A stretch of DNA of 42,742 nucleotides, taken from Actinomycetota bacterium. GTDB lineage: Bacteria > Actinomycetota > Actinomycetes > Streptosporangiales > Streptosporangiaceae. Numbering within the stretch: the stretch's first letter is position 1; every line of letters starts with the position of its first letter. The DNA lies in the NCBI GenBank assembly GCA_003242605.1, contig QGUZ01000009.1, positions 1 through 42,742 on the forward strand. The letters run 5' to 3'. Shown here piece after piece: positions 18,815 through 26,576 of the stretch. The notes below the pieces were generated by a model. It saw only the letters and a list, made by a program, of their open reading frames with translations. It did not search any database and was not told the origin of the DNA. A program made the translations under genes and the position numbers.

Positions 18815-20103
18815 GCCGGTGGCGTGACCTTGGACAGGGCGTTGACGATCCGGTCCGTCGCGTCACCTCGCCGGTCCGTGAGATTAGCAAGCAGCTTCAG
18901 CGCGAATCTCATGACACGAGGGTGCGGCAGGCCATGACGAGTGGCGAACTTCATCACGCCGGGACGCCCGATCAACTGCACGAACAGCCGCCCCAGCGTG
19001 AAGTACCCGCCGAACATCTCTTTGAGGATCCCAGGATAGGTGCGCAGCACCCGTTCCCGTTGCGCGGCCGTCGCCCGGGCCAGGGCCTGCACGACGACCT
19101 CCGCCGCGATCTTCCCGGTCTCCATGGCGTAGGCGATGCCCTCGCCGTTGAAGGGGTTGATCATGCCGCCGGCGTCGCCGACGAGCACCAGCCCGCGGGT
19201 GTAGTGCGGCTGCCGGTTGAACCCCATCGGCAGCGCCGCGCCCCGGATCGGGCCGGTCATGTTCTCCTCGACGAACCCCCACTCCTCGGGCATGGTCGCG
19301 ACCCAGCGGCGCAACAGGTCCCGGTAGTCGATTTGCTGGAACGCCGCGCTGGTGTTGAGCAGGCCCAGCCCCACGTTGCTGGTCCCGTCCCCCACGCCGA
19401 AGATCCACCCGTACCCGGGGAGCAGCCGGTCGCCGTCCCACAGCTCCAGCCACGACTCCAGGTAGTCGTCGTCGTGCCGCGGGCTGGTGAAATACGTGCG
19501 CACCGCGACGCCCATCGGGCGGTCGGGCCGCTTGTGCAGGCCCATCGCGATCGACAGCCGGGAGGAGTTGCCGTCCGCGGCGATCACCAGCCGCGACCGG
19601 TAGACGACCTCGCGGCGCTCGCCGTCGTCGTGCCGGGCGCGCACGCCGACGATGTGCCCGCTGCGCTCGTCGATCACGGGGCCCACGACGTTGACGCCCT
19701 GCAGCACGGTGGCGCCGCCGCGGGCCGCGTTGTCGGCGAGGATCCGGTCGAAGTCCTTGCGCACGCGCACCAGCCCGAAGTCGGGATAAGACGACAATTC
19801 GGGCCAGTCCAGCTCCAGCCGGATGCCGCCGCCGATGACCCTGAGGCCGCGGTTGCGGACCCAGCCCGGGGCGTTGATGTCGATGCCCATCGCGAGGAGC
19901 TGTTTCACGGCGCGCGGGGTGAGCCCGTCGCCGCACACCTTCTCCCGCGGGAAACGGGCCTTCTCCAGTACGAGGGTGGTCAGCCCGGACTGCGCGAGGT
20001 AGAAAGCGGTCGTCGAACCGGCGGGTCCGGCGCCGACGACGATGACGTCGGCGTCCAACTCGCCCCGCTGTCCGGGTGCTCGCCCGCTAGTCCGCACGCT
20101 CAC
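18811..20103 (-). CDS. menJ: Geranylgeranyl-reductase-family flavoprotein, likely menaquinone reductase MenJ
   Basis: FAD-dependent enzyme that in mycobacteria saturates one isoprene double bond of menaquinone. The 430-residue product has the N-terminal dinucleotide motif VIVVGAGPAGS (Gly24, 26, 29), EKARFPREKVCGDGLTPRAV typical of the geranylgeranyl reductase family, and the second FAD motif LVLVGDAGGMINPFNGEGIA. It uses a GTG start. Its position at the head of the nuo genes, near menG and a prenyl synthase, supports menaquinone over chlorophyll- or archaeal-lipid-type substrates. A perfect Rex-type operator lies 57 bp upstream. It is co-oriented with nuoA across a bridged 61-bp gap. Confidence 0.88.
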   Translation of the reverse strand: MSVRTSGRAPGQRGELDADVIVVGAGPAGSTTAFYLAQSGLTTLVLEKARFPREKVCGDGLTPRAVKQLLAMGIDINAPGWVRNRGLRVIGGGIRLELDWPELSSYPDFGLVRVRKDFDRILADNAARGGATVLQGVNVVGPVIDERSGHIVGVRARHDDGERREVVYRSRLVIAADGNSSRLSIAMGLHKRPDRPMGVAVRTYFTSPRHDDDYLESWLELWDGDRLLPGYGWIFGVGDGTSNVGLGLLNTSAAFQQIDYRDLLRRWVATMPEEWGFVEENMTGPIRGAALPMGFNRQPHYTRGLVLVGDAGGMINPFNGEGIAYAMETGKIAAEVVVQALARATAAQRERVLRTYPGILKEMFGGYFTLGRLFVQLIGRPGVMKFATRHGLPHPRVMRFALKLLANLTDRRGDATDRIVNALSKVTPPA

Positions 20104-20159
20104 TGGACCTGTCCTGTCCTCGAGGCCGAGGCCCCAGGGGTTGTGGGAACCTTCGTGCC

Positions 20160-20179
20160 TTTGTGAACCCCTTCACAAA
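20160..20179. promoter_or_regulatory. Rex operator upstream of menJ-nuo (perfect dyad)
   Basis: TTTGTGAACCCCTTCACAAA is a perfect 8-bp inverted repeat with a 4-nt spacer. It matches the Rex operator known from Streptomyces (TTGTGAA-N4-TTCACAA). Rex itself is encoded at 40606-41526. A possible -10 box for menJ, TAGACT on the minus strand (20193-20198), would put the operator just downstream of the transcription start, a repressing position. Confidence 0.85.
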
Positions 20180-20558
20180 CTTGTCGCGCCGAAGTCTAGT
20201 CCCTTTTACCCGGTGAGTGTGAGGGGGCCTCTCCCCCGCGCGACGGCCCCTTCACCGCAGCACACGGGCGGTGGCGTCTCGGCCGCCGGACACCTGTTTT
20301 CGAATCGTGATCGGAGACGCCCGCCCCGGGTGGGACGCACGCATCGGCCGTGCGCGGAACACGCAGGTCGGCGCCGGGTCGGTGCGGCGCGAGCGCGCAT
20401 CGCGCCGTGCCGTGCGGGCGCGCGGCCCGCCCGCGCGCCCGGGCCTGCGCGGCGGCGTCCGCCGGCGGCTCCCCCGCGTCCGGGCGGGCGGGTGCGCCGG
20501 GGCGATCTCGCGGGAGATCTCGGTCGGGCGCCGCGCCGGCCGTCGGCGGCGGATGCAC

Positions 20559-20574
20559 AGTGGTTTATACCACT
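20559..20574. repeat. Inverted repeat AGTGGT-TTAT-ACCACT
   Basis: A perfect 6-bp dyad with an AT spacer in an otherwise extremely GC-rich gap downstream of menG. It could be an operator or part of an unannotated promoter. No regulator is recognised. Confidence 0.3.
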
Positions 20575-20674
20575 TCGCGGAACGTGATCAAGTTCGACAC
20601 GGCCCTCGTGACCGAGGCGAGACGGAGGCCGCCGCGGCACGGGACGTGGCGCCCGCCCCGGCGGACGGCGGCGC

Positions 20675-20708
20675 GCCCCGGCGAAACGTACGGCGCGTAC
20701 GGCGGGGC
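20675..20708 (-). terminator. Candidate menG terminator hairpin
   Basis: Outer arms GCCCCG/CGGGGC flank an inner CGTACG-GCG-CGTACG hairpin, starting about 2 nt after the menG stop. There is no T-run. The position fits termination of menG. Confidence 0.4.
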
Positions 20709-20710
20709 GC

Positions 20711-21439
20711 TCAGTCCGCGGGCTTGTACGCGCGATGCAGGGCGACGACGCCGAAGGTGAGGTTGCGCCAGGCCACGCGGTGCCAGCCCGCGTCGCGGAT
20801 GATGCCGGCCAGGGTGGGCTGGTCGGGCCAGGCGCGGATCGACTCGGCGAGGTACTCGTAGGAGTCGGGGTTGGAGCTGACCAGCCGCGCGATCCGGGGC
20901 AGCAGCCGGACGAGGTACTGCGAGTAGACCAGGTCGAAGAGCTTCGCCGTGGGGTGGGAGAACTCACAGACGACGAGCCGGGCGCCGGGCTTGGCGACGC
21001 GGAGCATCTCGCGCAGCGCGGCGGAGGTGTCCTGCACGTTGCGCAGCGCAAAGCTGATCGTCACCGCGTCGAACACCTCGTCGGCGAACGGCAGCCGCAG
21101 CGCGTCCCCGGCGATGAACGTCACACCGCGCCCACCGCCGCCGTGGATGCCGGAGCCGCCCCGGCGCCGCACCCCGGTGCGCAGCATGCCGAGGGAGAAG
21201 TCGCTCGCGATCGCGCGGGCGCCGAGCCCGGTGAAGGCGTCGGTGCTGGTGCCGGTCCCCGCGCCGAGGTCGAGCACGAGCTCCCCGGGGCCGGCGTCCA
21301 CGGCCTGGGCCGTCGCCCTGCGCCAGTACCGGTCCCGGCCGAGCGACAGCACGTCGTTGACCAGGTCGTAGCGCCGGGCGGTGCGGTCGAACATGGCCGC
21401 GACCTCGTGCGGCTTTTTGTCCAGCGATGCGCGCGTCAT
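20711..21439 (-). CDS. menG: Demethylmenaquinone methyltransferase MenG/UbiE
   Basis: SAM-dependent C-methylation of demethylmenaquinone, the last ring step of menaquinone synthesis. The 242-residue product has the UbiE/COQ5 pattern: FDRTARRYDLVNDVLSLG near the N-terminus, the SAM motif LDLGAGTGTSTDAF (Asp57 to Gly63), and the second signature VTISFALRNVQD. Its ATG at 21439 is divergent from the beta-propeller gene with a 78-bp gap. It lies beside menJ and upstream of the nuo unit but is separated by 607 bp, so it is probably transcribed on its own. Confidence 0.95.
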   Translation of the reverse strand: MTRASLDKKPHEVAAMFDRTARRYDLVNDVLSLGRDRYWRRATAQAVDAGPGELVLDLGAGTGTSTDAFTGLGARAIASDFSLGMLRTGVRRRGGSGIHGGGGRGVTFIAGDALRLPFADEVFDAVTISFALRNVQDTSAALREMLRVAKPGARLVVCEFSHPTAKLFDLVYSQYLVRLLPRIARLVSSNPDSYEYLAESIRAWPDQPTLAGIIRDAGWHRVAWRNLTFGVVALHRAYKPAD

Positions 21440-21517
21440 GGGACAAGCCTAGTGCGCGATGACCAATTTCACTGAAAGTAGTCGCATGCTCACACGGCGA
21501 ATGGTAGGAAGTTCTGC

Positions 21518-22867
21518 GTGCTCTCACGGAACAGGAAGATCATGACAACCTTCGGGGCCTGCGCCCTCGGCGTGTGCACGGCGGCCGCCACGCTCCCCGC
21601 CGCCCCGCCGACCGCCGCGGCGGCGCTCGGCGGCGCCGGGCAGCACCGGGCCCAGGCGATGCCCCGGGGGGCGGTGAGGCACGCCCGCGTGGTGTCGGCC
21701 GACCCGGTGGACTACACGCCGCACGTACTCGACGGCATCGTCAACGCGTTCGCGCTCGTGGGCCGGAAGGTCGTGGTCGGCGGCTCGTTCACCCGGGTGC
21801 GGAACGCCGGCGAGTCCCGGGAGATGCGGCGCACCAACCTGTTCGCGTTCGACCTGTACACCGGCCGGATCGATGAAAGTTTCGCGCCGGTGCTCGACGG
21901 CACCGTGTACGCGCTCGCCCCCGGGTCCGGCGGCACGGTCTACGTCGGCGGCGCCTTCGACACCGTGAACTATTGGCCCACCCGCGCCCTCACCCGGCTC
22001 AGCCTCGCCGACGGGCGGGCGGTGCACGGGTTCACGCCCTGGATCCGTGGCGGCGAGGTGAACGCGCTCGTCGCGCACGGCGACCACCTGTACGTCGGCG
22101 GCACCTTCCGCAAGGTCGGCGACACGGTCCGCCCGGCGCTCGCCCGCCTCGACGCGCGGACCGGCGCGCTCGACCCGGCCTTCACCATCACCCCGGGCGA
22201 TCCGCCGCCCCGCGCCCGGCTCCGGGTGTACGCGATGGCGCTCTCCCGGGACCGGCTCGCGGTCGACGGCGCGTTCACCACGCTCGACGGACGGTCACGC
22301 CCGCAGCTCGGCCTGATCGACATCGGGCGGAACCCGCCGCGGGTCGCGCCCTGGCGCACCCGGGCGTACGCGGCGAAGTGCTGGTCGGCGTTTCCCTGGT
22401 ACGTGCGCGGCCTGGATTTTTCGCCTGACGGAAAGTACTTTGTGGTCGTTACCACGGGGGGACCGAAACACCGGGGCGGCACCGGACCCACATGTGACTC
22501 GGCGGCCCGTTTCGAAACCTATTCCAAGGGCACCAATATCCGTCCCACCTGGATCAACCACACCGGGGGTGACTCGCTTTACTCGGTGGCGGTGACGGGC
22601 GCCGCGGTCTACGTCGGCGGACACCAGCGGTGGCTGAACAACCCGCACGGATCCGACACCCGGGGTCCGGGTGCGGTGTCGCGAAAGGGCATCGGTGCGA
22701 TCCATCCCGTGACCGGGCGCGCACTCCCCTGGAACCCGACCCGGACCCGGGGCATCGGGGTGAAGGCATTCCTCGCGCATAAGACCGGCCTTCTCGTCGG
22801 AAGCGACACGACCGAGCTGGGGCGCGAGTACCATGCCCGCGTCGGCATGTTCCCCGTGCGGCACTGA
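21518..22867 (+). CDS. Secreted beta-propeller protein with delta-60-like repeats
   Basis: Probably an extracellular beta-propeller of unknown ligand. The 449-residue product starts with a signal peptide: basic MLSRNRK, a hydrophobic core, then AAPPTAAA. The GTG at 21518 is chosen over ATG 21542 because it keeps the basic n-region and has TAGGAAG upstream. Recurrent blade motifs of the type VGGSFTRV, VGGAFDTV, VGGTFRKV and DGAFTTL at ~50-residue spacing match delta-60/DUF5122-type propellers. A patch near 22410-22580 (PDGKYFVVVTT) uses clearly more A/T-ending codons than the rest. It converges on the DUF4229 gene with only 7 bp between stops. Confidence 0.8.
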   Translation: MLSRNRKIMTTFGACALGVCTAAATLPAAPPTAAAALGGAGQHRAQAMPRGAVRHARVVSADPVDYTPHVLDGIVNAFALVGRKVVVGGSFTRVRNAGESREMRRTNLFAFDLYTGRIDESFAPVLDGTVYALAPGSGGTVYVGGAFDTVNYWPTRALTRLSLADGRAVHGFTPWIRGGEVNALVAHGDHLYVGGTFRKVGDTVRPALARLDARTGALDPAFTITPGDPPPRARLRVYAMALSRDRLAVDGAFTTLDGRSRPQLGLIDIGRNPPRVAPWRTRAYAAKCWSAFPWYVRGLDFSPDGKYFVVVTTGGPKHRGGTGPTCDSAARFETYSKGTNIRPTWINHTGGDSLYSVAVTGAAVYVGGHQRWLNNPHGSDTRGPGAVSRKGIGAIHPVTGRALPWNPTRTRGIGVKAFLAHKTGLLVGSDTTELGREYHARVGMFPVRH

Positions 22868-22874
22868 ACCCGAT

Positions 22875-23087
22875 TCACCGGTCCCCGCGGGACTCCCGCC
22901 TTCTGGCGATGGCTTTGCTCATCTCGTCACGTTGTCCGGACAGCAGCACATAGCTCGCGAGGCCGCTGACGAGGAAGGCCACCACAAGGAGCCAGAACCA
23001 GTCCCGCAGACCGGTCAGATACAGCACGGCGAAGGCCACGGCGAACAGGCCGAGCCGCGACAGGGTGTAAACCACAACTGGACGCAC
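22875..23087 (-). CDS. DUF4229-type small membrane protein
   Basis: A 70-residue protein with two predicted helices (about 9-25 and 29-50) and a basic cytosolic tail RDEMSKAIARRRESRGDR. It begins MRPVVVYTLSRLGLFAVAFA, characteristic of the actinobacterial DUF4229 family, whose function is unknown. It uses a GTG start with no clear ribosome site. Similar genes are often seen near menaquinone genes, as here, but a role is not established. Confidence 0.8.
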   Translation of the reverse strand: MRPVVVYTLSRLGLFAVAFAVLYLTGLRDWFWLLVVAFLVSGLASYVLLSGQRDEMSKAIARRRESRGDR

Positions 23088-23346
23088 AGCGTCGAGGTTA
23101 CGTCACTCTCACGATGGAGCGTCCTCACTTCGCACGAGGCGCGAGCGCTGCTAGTCTTACCCAACACGGCGCTTTCATAAAGAAACACCCATCAGAGCCC
23201 CAAAGAGGCTCTATCATATAACAATCGGGCAGTCAGCCGATAACATCACGTGATCTTTGTGAAAAGCACGGATAAATCAGGCTCCGCTCGGCACACTGGT
23301 TACCTGTCCGCCCGCAGCAGGACGCGGGATGCGAGGGGGAGAGATT
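23088..23346. promoter_or_regulatory. AT-rich promoter region between DUF4229 gene and bldC
   Basis: This 259-bp gap is the most AT-rich stretch of the window (around 23165-23285). It includes TATCATATAAC, a stem-loop AGAGCC/GGCTCT (23194-23212, 7-nt loop), and the palindrome ATCACGTGAT (23245-23254). A single Rex half-site TTTGTGAA (23256-23263) has no second arm. It must hold the bldC promoter, probably with several inputs. Confidence 0.55.
23245..23254. promoter_or_regulatory. Palindrome ATCACGTGAT upstream of bldC
   Basis: A perfect 10-bp palindrome with an ACGT core, 92 bp upstream of the bldC start. Such elements are often bound by dimeric regulators. The regulator is not identified. 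Confidence 0.35.
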
Positions 23347-23568
23347 GTGGAGAGTAGCAGCGAGCGTCTGCTGACACCCGGGGAGGTCGCCGCCCTCTTC
23401 CGGGTCGACCCAAAAACGGTGACACGCTGGGCGGCCGCCGGCCGAATCAGCAGCATCCGCACCCCCGGAGGGCACCGGCGCTTCCGCGAGTCGGAGGTCC
23501 ACGCCCTCCTGCGTGGTGAGGAGGTCCTGACGGCCGAACGCCAAAACGGCGAGTCACCGCGCGTCTGA
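23347..23568 (+). CDS. bldC: BldC-like MerR-family DNA-binding protein
   Basis: Small winged-helix regulator. In Streptomyces BldC binds DNA as head-to-tail oligomers and sets the timing of development. The 73-residue product contains LLTPGEVAALFRVDPKTVTR and GRISSIRTPGGHRRFRESEV, the MerR-type helix-turn-helix that makes up nearly the whole protein. The GTG at 23347 follows GGGGGAGAG at good spacing and gives the usual BldC size. It is monocistronic, behind an AT-rich complex promoter region. Confidence 0.92.
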   Translation: MESSSERLLTPGEVAALFRVDPKTVTRWAAAGRISSIRTPGGHRRFRESEVHALLRGEEVLTAERQNGESPRV

Positions 23569-24485
23569 CGTCGACACCGTCACACCGGTGATCCTGCGAC
23601 CCCCGGAAGCCGCAGGGTCACTGGAGTGGGGGACCGGGACGCGCCGCCCGGCACCCCCCGACGACGCTCTTGGTCCTGCTGTGCCCATCGCACCCTCTCG
23701 TGTGCTGATTCATCCGCGTCGTCGACCACCGGGGCCGGCACACCCCGGCACCCGAGGTTCCGCGCCGGACGCGACCGGCCCGCGGTGAGCGCACGCCCGC
23801 CGTACCGCGCCCACCGCACGGGCCACCGCCCGAACGACGGCCGCAGCGCGGCCCGGTGCGGTGAGATGGGACGGCGCGGTTGACACGCCCGGAGGTGCCG
23901 CCGTGGCACGGCGGAGCACCCGGACGCTCCGGGATCAGCGCCGGGAAACGAAGACCGGGAACGAACACTGGGACCGAACACTGCCGGGAAAGGGCGGGCC
24001 CCGGCGACCGGAGCCCACTCCGGCCGTGACCGCCGATCCCGTCCGCCACGCCTCCCGGCACCGCCGCCCGGACACCCCGCGCAGCGGCATGGCCCGCGGC
24101 GACGCCGGGCGCCGCCGGTGAACTCCGCCCGCGAGCACCGCCGCGATCGCGGCGGACATCGCACCGCGGCCCGTCACCGTGCGCGCCGTCGTGCACCGCC
24201 GCAGGCATGGCCACCGCCGCACCGTGCGCCCGCGCCGCACGCGGCGGCCCCGCCGGAGCGCCCCGGCCGACCGGCTCCGCCGGCAAACGTGAGCGCGGCG
24301 CATCGCCGGTCCTCTCGACCGGTCCTCTCGACCGGCCCTCTCGACCGGCCCTCTCGACCGGCACGGTCAACCGGCGCCCTCAGCCGGCAGCGTCGTTACC
24401 GGTACCGTCATTCGCCCCTCACCGAGCGGCGGCACGCCGTCTCGTCCGCACCACGTCGGGTACCCCCCGATCGCGACCCAGGCCG
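23569..24485. other. Gene-free stretch of about 0.9 kb
   Basis: Open frames on both strands are long only because stops are rare in GC-rich DNA; their translations are arginine/proline/alanine-rich without domains or ribosome sites. The left part has loosely repeated ACCGGGAAC / GGGACCGAACACTG words near 23940-23995; the right part has a 13-bp tandem repeat (24311-24362). An untranslated RNA or decayed gene is possible. Confidence 0.5.
24311..24362. repeat. Tandem repeat, four 13-bp units
   Basis: Four head-to-tail copies of CCTCTCGACCGGC, the first ending in T instead of C, followed by two decayed copies to about 24388 (ACGGTCAACCGGC, GCCCTCAGCCGGC). The 13-bp period does not preserve a reading frame, which argues for noncoding sequence. 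Each unit contains a CCGG core. Confidence 0.9.
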
Positions 24486-24725
24486 TCAGCGCTCCTGCTC
24501 CGCCTTGAAGGCGAGGAACGCGCGCTCCAGTTCGTCGTTCTCCTCCCGCCAGCGCCGCCGCATGGTGGCGAACTCCTCCTCGCTGACCGCCTCCGCCGAC
24601 CAGCGCTCGTACTCCGGATCACCCGGCGCGATCTCCACGTACGCGTTGCCGATGAGGCGCCCGTCATCGCTGGCCAGGGTCCGCGGCACCCGCAGGGTCC
24701 CGTCCGCGAGCCGGATCACGTACAT
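24486..24725 (-). CDS. Small acidic protein, partner of the metallopeptidase
   Basis: A 79-residue soluble, acidic protein not matched to a known family. It begins MYVIRLADGTLRVPRTL, has a GDPEYERWSAEAVSEEEF segment, and ends in a highly charged helix (RRRWREENDELERAFLAFKA) likely to be a coiled coil. AGGTGA lies 6 nt before the ATG. It starts 10 bp after the stop of the HExxH metallopeptidase gene, in the same direction, so the two are probably one operon. A role as substrate, chaperone or inhibitor of the peptidase is only inference. Confidence 0.7.
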   Translation of the reverse strand: MYVIRLADGTLRVPRTLASDDGRLIGNAYVEIAPGDPEYERWSAEAVSEEEFATMRRRWREENDELERAFLAFKAEQER

Positions 24726-24735
24726 CTGAGATCAC

Positions 24736-25728
24736 CTAGATTCCGTAACGCCGGTTGAAGAACAACATCACGTTGAGCGCGGTCCTGGTGTCCCCACCGA
24801 GCATGTCCACGAGCGCGGGGCGCTGGCGGGAGGCGATGGCGGCGAAGGCGTCGGCGAAGAACTCCTTGCGCCCCAGGCCGTTGCCCTGCTTGTGGAAGGC
24901 CGACACCAGATGCGGCAGGCACTGCTCGTAGAGCGCCACGAACTCCGGGGAGTCCGACACCCAATCCCCCGGCGGCGCGTCGACGTCGTCGAGGGCGTGG
25001 CCCACCTCGTGCATCATCACGTCCGGGGTGGGCGAGGGCCGGTCGCCCACCACGATCTTGCGGTCGCCGTAGGCACCGGCGCAGATATCCCAGGTGGCCC
25101 GGCCCGACGGCAGCGGGGCGCCGCGCAGGTACCCCATGTCGTCGAGGTCCGGCACGCCGCCGGGGCCGACGTAGATGCCCTCGAGCCCTGAGGCGAGCTT
25201 CTCCTTCAGCCCGTCCGGGAGCCGGGCGAGGCTGTCGATCGCCCGCACGATCTCCGGCGGGGGCGGGCCGTCGGCGGCGTCCCACTGGCGGTGCAGCACC
25301 CGCTCCAGCGCGCCGCAGTGCCGTCGCCCGTCGCCGAGGTCGGGCACGTCCGGCGGGTGGGGTTCGCACTCCACCGGACGGTCGTCGAGCTCGAAGTCCC
25401 GCCAGGTGTAGGCCGGCCGGTCCATGACCGGGGCGGTCACCGCGGCGCGGTAGGCCCGCTCCGGACGCCGCAGCCGATCGCGCGGCTCGAAGACGTTCCG
25501 CCGCTCCGGCAGCTCGCCGGCCTCGACGCGGTCCCCCCGTTCGGCGCGGCGGAACCAGCCGAACCGCTCGGTGCGTTCCGGCCGCGCCGGCGCATCGCCC
25601 CGCTCCGGGCGCATCGCGTGCCGTTCGGCCTCTCCCCGCGACTCCATCCCGCCGCGCGAGGTGTACGGCCCGCGCTGCCACCAGCGAAGCCCCCGCCGAT
25701 GACGACCTCTGTCGCCCAACTGCGCCAT
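24736..25728 (-). CDS. Putative zinc metallopeptidase (HExxH, lethal-factor-like pattern)
   Basis: A 330-residue cytosolic-looking protein with no signal peptide. The C-terminal half carries VMMHEVGHALDDVD with the zinc motif HEVGH at 240-244, then an SDSPEF region and KEFFADAFAA, whose Glu289 is a plausible third zinc ligand. This HExxH plus downstream E-F-F-A-D/E pattern resembles the anthrax-lethal-factor-like (M34) zincin domain. The first ~110 residues are disordered-looking and very rich in R, E, G and P. ATG 25728 is preferred (AGAGAGG upstream) over a GTG at 25890 whose extension is arginine/alanine-rich. It is followed 10 bp later by a small acidic gene. Substrate unknown. Confidence 0.75.
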   Translation of the reverse strand: MAQLGDRGRHRRGLRWWQRGPYTSRGGMESRGEAERHAMRPERGDAPARPERTERFGWFRRAERGDRVEAGELPERRNVFEPRDRLRRPERAYRAAVTAPVMDRPAYTWRDFELDDRPVECEPHPPDVPDLGDGRRHCGALERVLHRQWDAADGPPPPEIVRAIDSLARLPDGLKEKLASGLEGIYVGPGGVPDLDDMGYLRGAPLPSGRATWDICAGAYGDRKIVVGDRPSPTPDVMMHEVGHALDDVDAPPGDWVSDSPEFVALYEQCLPHLVSAFHKQGNGLGRKEFFADAFAAIASRQRPALVDMLGGDTRTALNVMLFFNRRYGI

Positions 25729-26078
25729 CGCGCCTCTCTGTTCTCCACGGTCGAGTCGGCCGCGCCCGCCCGCTCGCCGCCGCCCGGCCTCTCGGGGCCG
25801 TTCGCCCGCCTCCGCCCGTCCGGCGGCGCACGCCTCGGCCGGGGCCGGCCTCCCCTCCCCAGCTCGCCGAGAAGTGTTGTCGCGTCCCACGGTACGACGA
25901 GCGTCTCCGCCGAGTCACCCGTTATGCAGGGTTCACCGGGTGCCGGAGCGCCTGCGGCGCGCCGTAATCCGGCGCGGGGGTGTCCGAATGGCCCGTATGG
26001 TCGTCCACCGGCCGCGGCGGCGATCCGGATCCTCCGGGGACGGGCCTATCGAACCTTGCGCAGTCCAAAGGGCGATCT
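25729..26078. other. 350-bp divergent intergenic region
   Basis: Between the metallopeptidase and the PLDc_N-type gene, holding both promoters. In-frame extensions of both genes run into it but lack ribosome sites and family-like sequence. I see no RNA gene or clear operator. Confidence 0.5.
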
Positions 26079-26429
26079 ATGCCTGCTATGCCGTACGCTG
26101 CGCATATGGCTGTGGTTATCGGTCTGGCGCTGCTGGCCTTCTGGCTCTACTGCCTCTTCGACGTCATCACCACGCCCGAGGACCAGGTCCGAAACCTCCC
26201 GAAGGTGCTCTGGGTGCTGGTCGTCGTGCTCCTGATGACGGTCGGCGGCCTGCTGTGGCTGCTGCTCGGCCGCCCGCTGCAGCAGCAGGCGCACACGCCG
26301 GGTGGCTCCCCCCTCTCCGGCGGCGGCTTCTTCGGCAGCGCCACGCCCCGTCCCCCGGCCCCGCGGGGCCCGGACGACGACCCCGAGTTCCTCCGCAGCC
26401 TGGAGCGGCGCATCCGCGGCGAGGAGTGA
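26079..26429 (+). CDS. PLDc_N-domain-like small membrane protein
   Basis: A 116-residue protein with two helices: AVVIGLALLAFWLYCLFDVI and LWVLVVVLLMTVGGLLWLLLG. Between them lies TTPEDQVRNLPKV, the loop typical of the phospholipase-D N-terminal (PLDc_N) family of small actinobacterial membrane proteins. The C-terminus is a glycine/proline-rich linker ending FLRSLERRIRGEE. ATG 26079 is chosen because AAAGGG lies 6 nt upstream; later in-frame ATGs exist. Function unknown. It converges on ccsB. Confidence 0.75.
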   Translation: MPAMPYAAHMAVVIGLALLAFWLYCLFDVITTPEDQVRNLPKVLWVLVVVLLMTVGGLLWLLLGRPLQQQAHTPGGSPLSGGGFFGSATPRPPAPRGPDDDPEFLRSLERRIRGEE

Positions 26430-26525
26430 CCGGCGGGGCGGCGCCGTACCGGCGCGCACGGGCCCGGTACCCGGCCCGGGCGCGGCGGCGCGGCGCCGGT
26501 CGGAGGGCGGTGACGACGCACGTCG

Positions 26526-26550
26526 CCGGGCGGCCCGAGGGCCGTCCCGG
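26526..26550 (-). terminator. Candidate ccsB terminator hairpin
   Basis: CCGGG-CGGCCC-GAG-GGCCG-TCCCGG forms a strong hairpin with a small internal irregularity, about 27 nt past the ccsB stop and in the convergent gap with the PLDc_N-type gene. There is no T-run. Confidence 0.4.
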
Positions 26551-26576
26551 CACCGGCGAGCGGCGGACCGCGGGGA

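Larger units (their letters stand above)
20104..20710. other. 607-bp intergenic region between menG and menJ
   Basis: No coding frame here has protein-like composition. It holds, from right to left along the menJ direction, a hairpin just past menG, an AT-rich dyad (20559-20574), a very GC-rich stretch, then the menJ promoter region with the Rex-type operator. A small RNA or long leader cannot be excluded from sequence. Confidence 0.5.

Noticed and set aside
23194..23212. Stem-loop AGAGCC/GGCTCT as a terminator
   Set aside because: Only 6 bp, no T-run on the plus strand, and it lies inside a promoter region between divergent genes, where there is no transcript to end.
23256..23263. TTTGTGAA upstream of bldC as a third Rex site
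   Set aside because: Only one arm is present; the opposite arm reads ACGGATAA instead of TTCACAAA.
23580..24370. Overlapping minus-strand frames of 194 and 250 codons
   Set aside because: Arginine/glycine/alanine-rich translations with no domain or ribosome site; the 13-bp repeat nearby also breaks coding periodicity.
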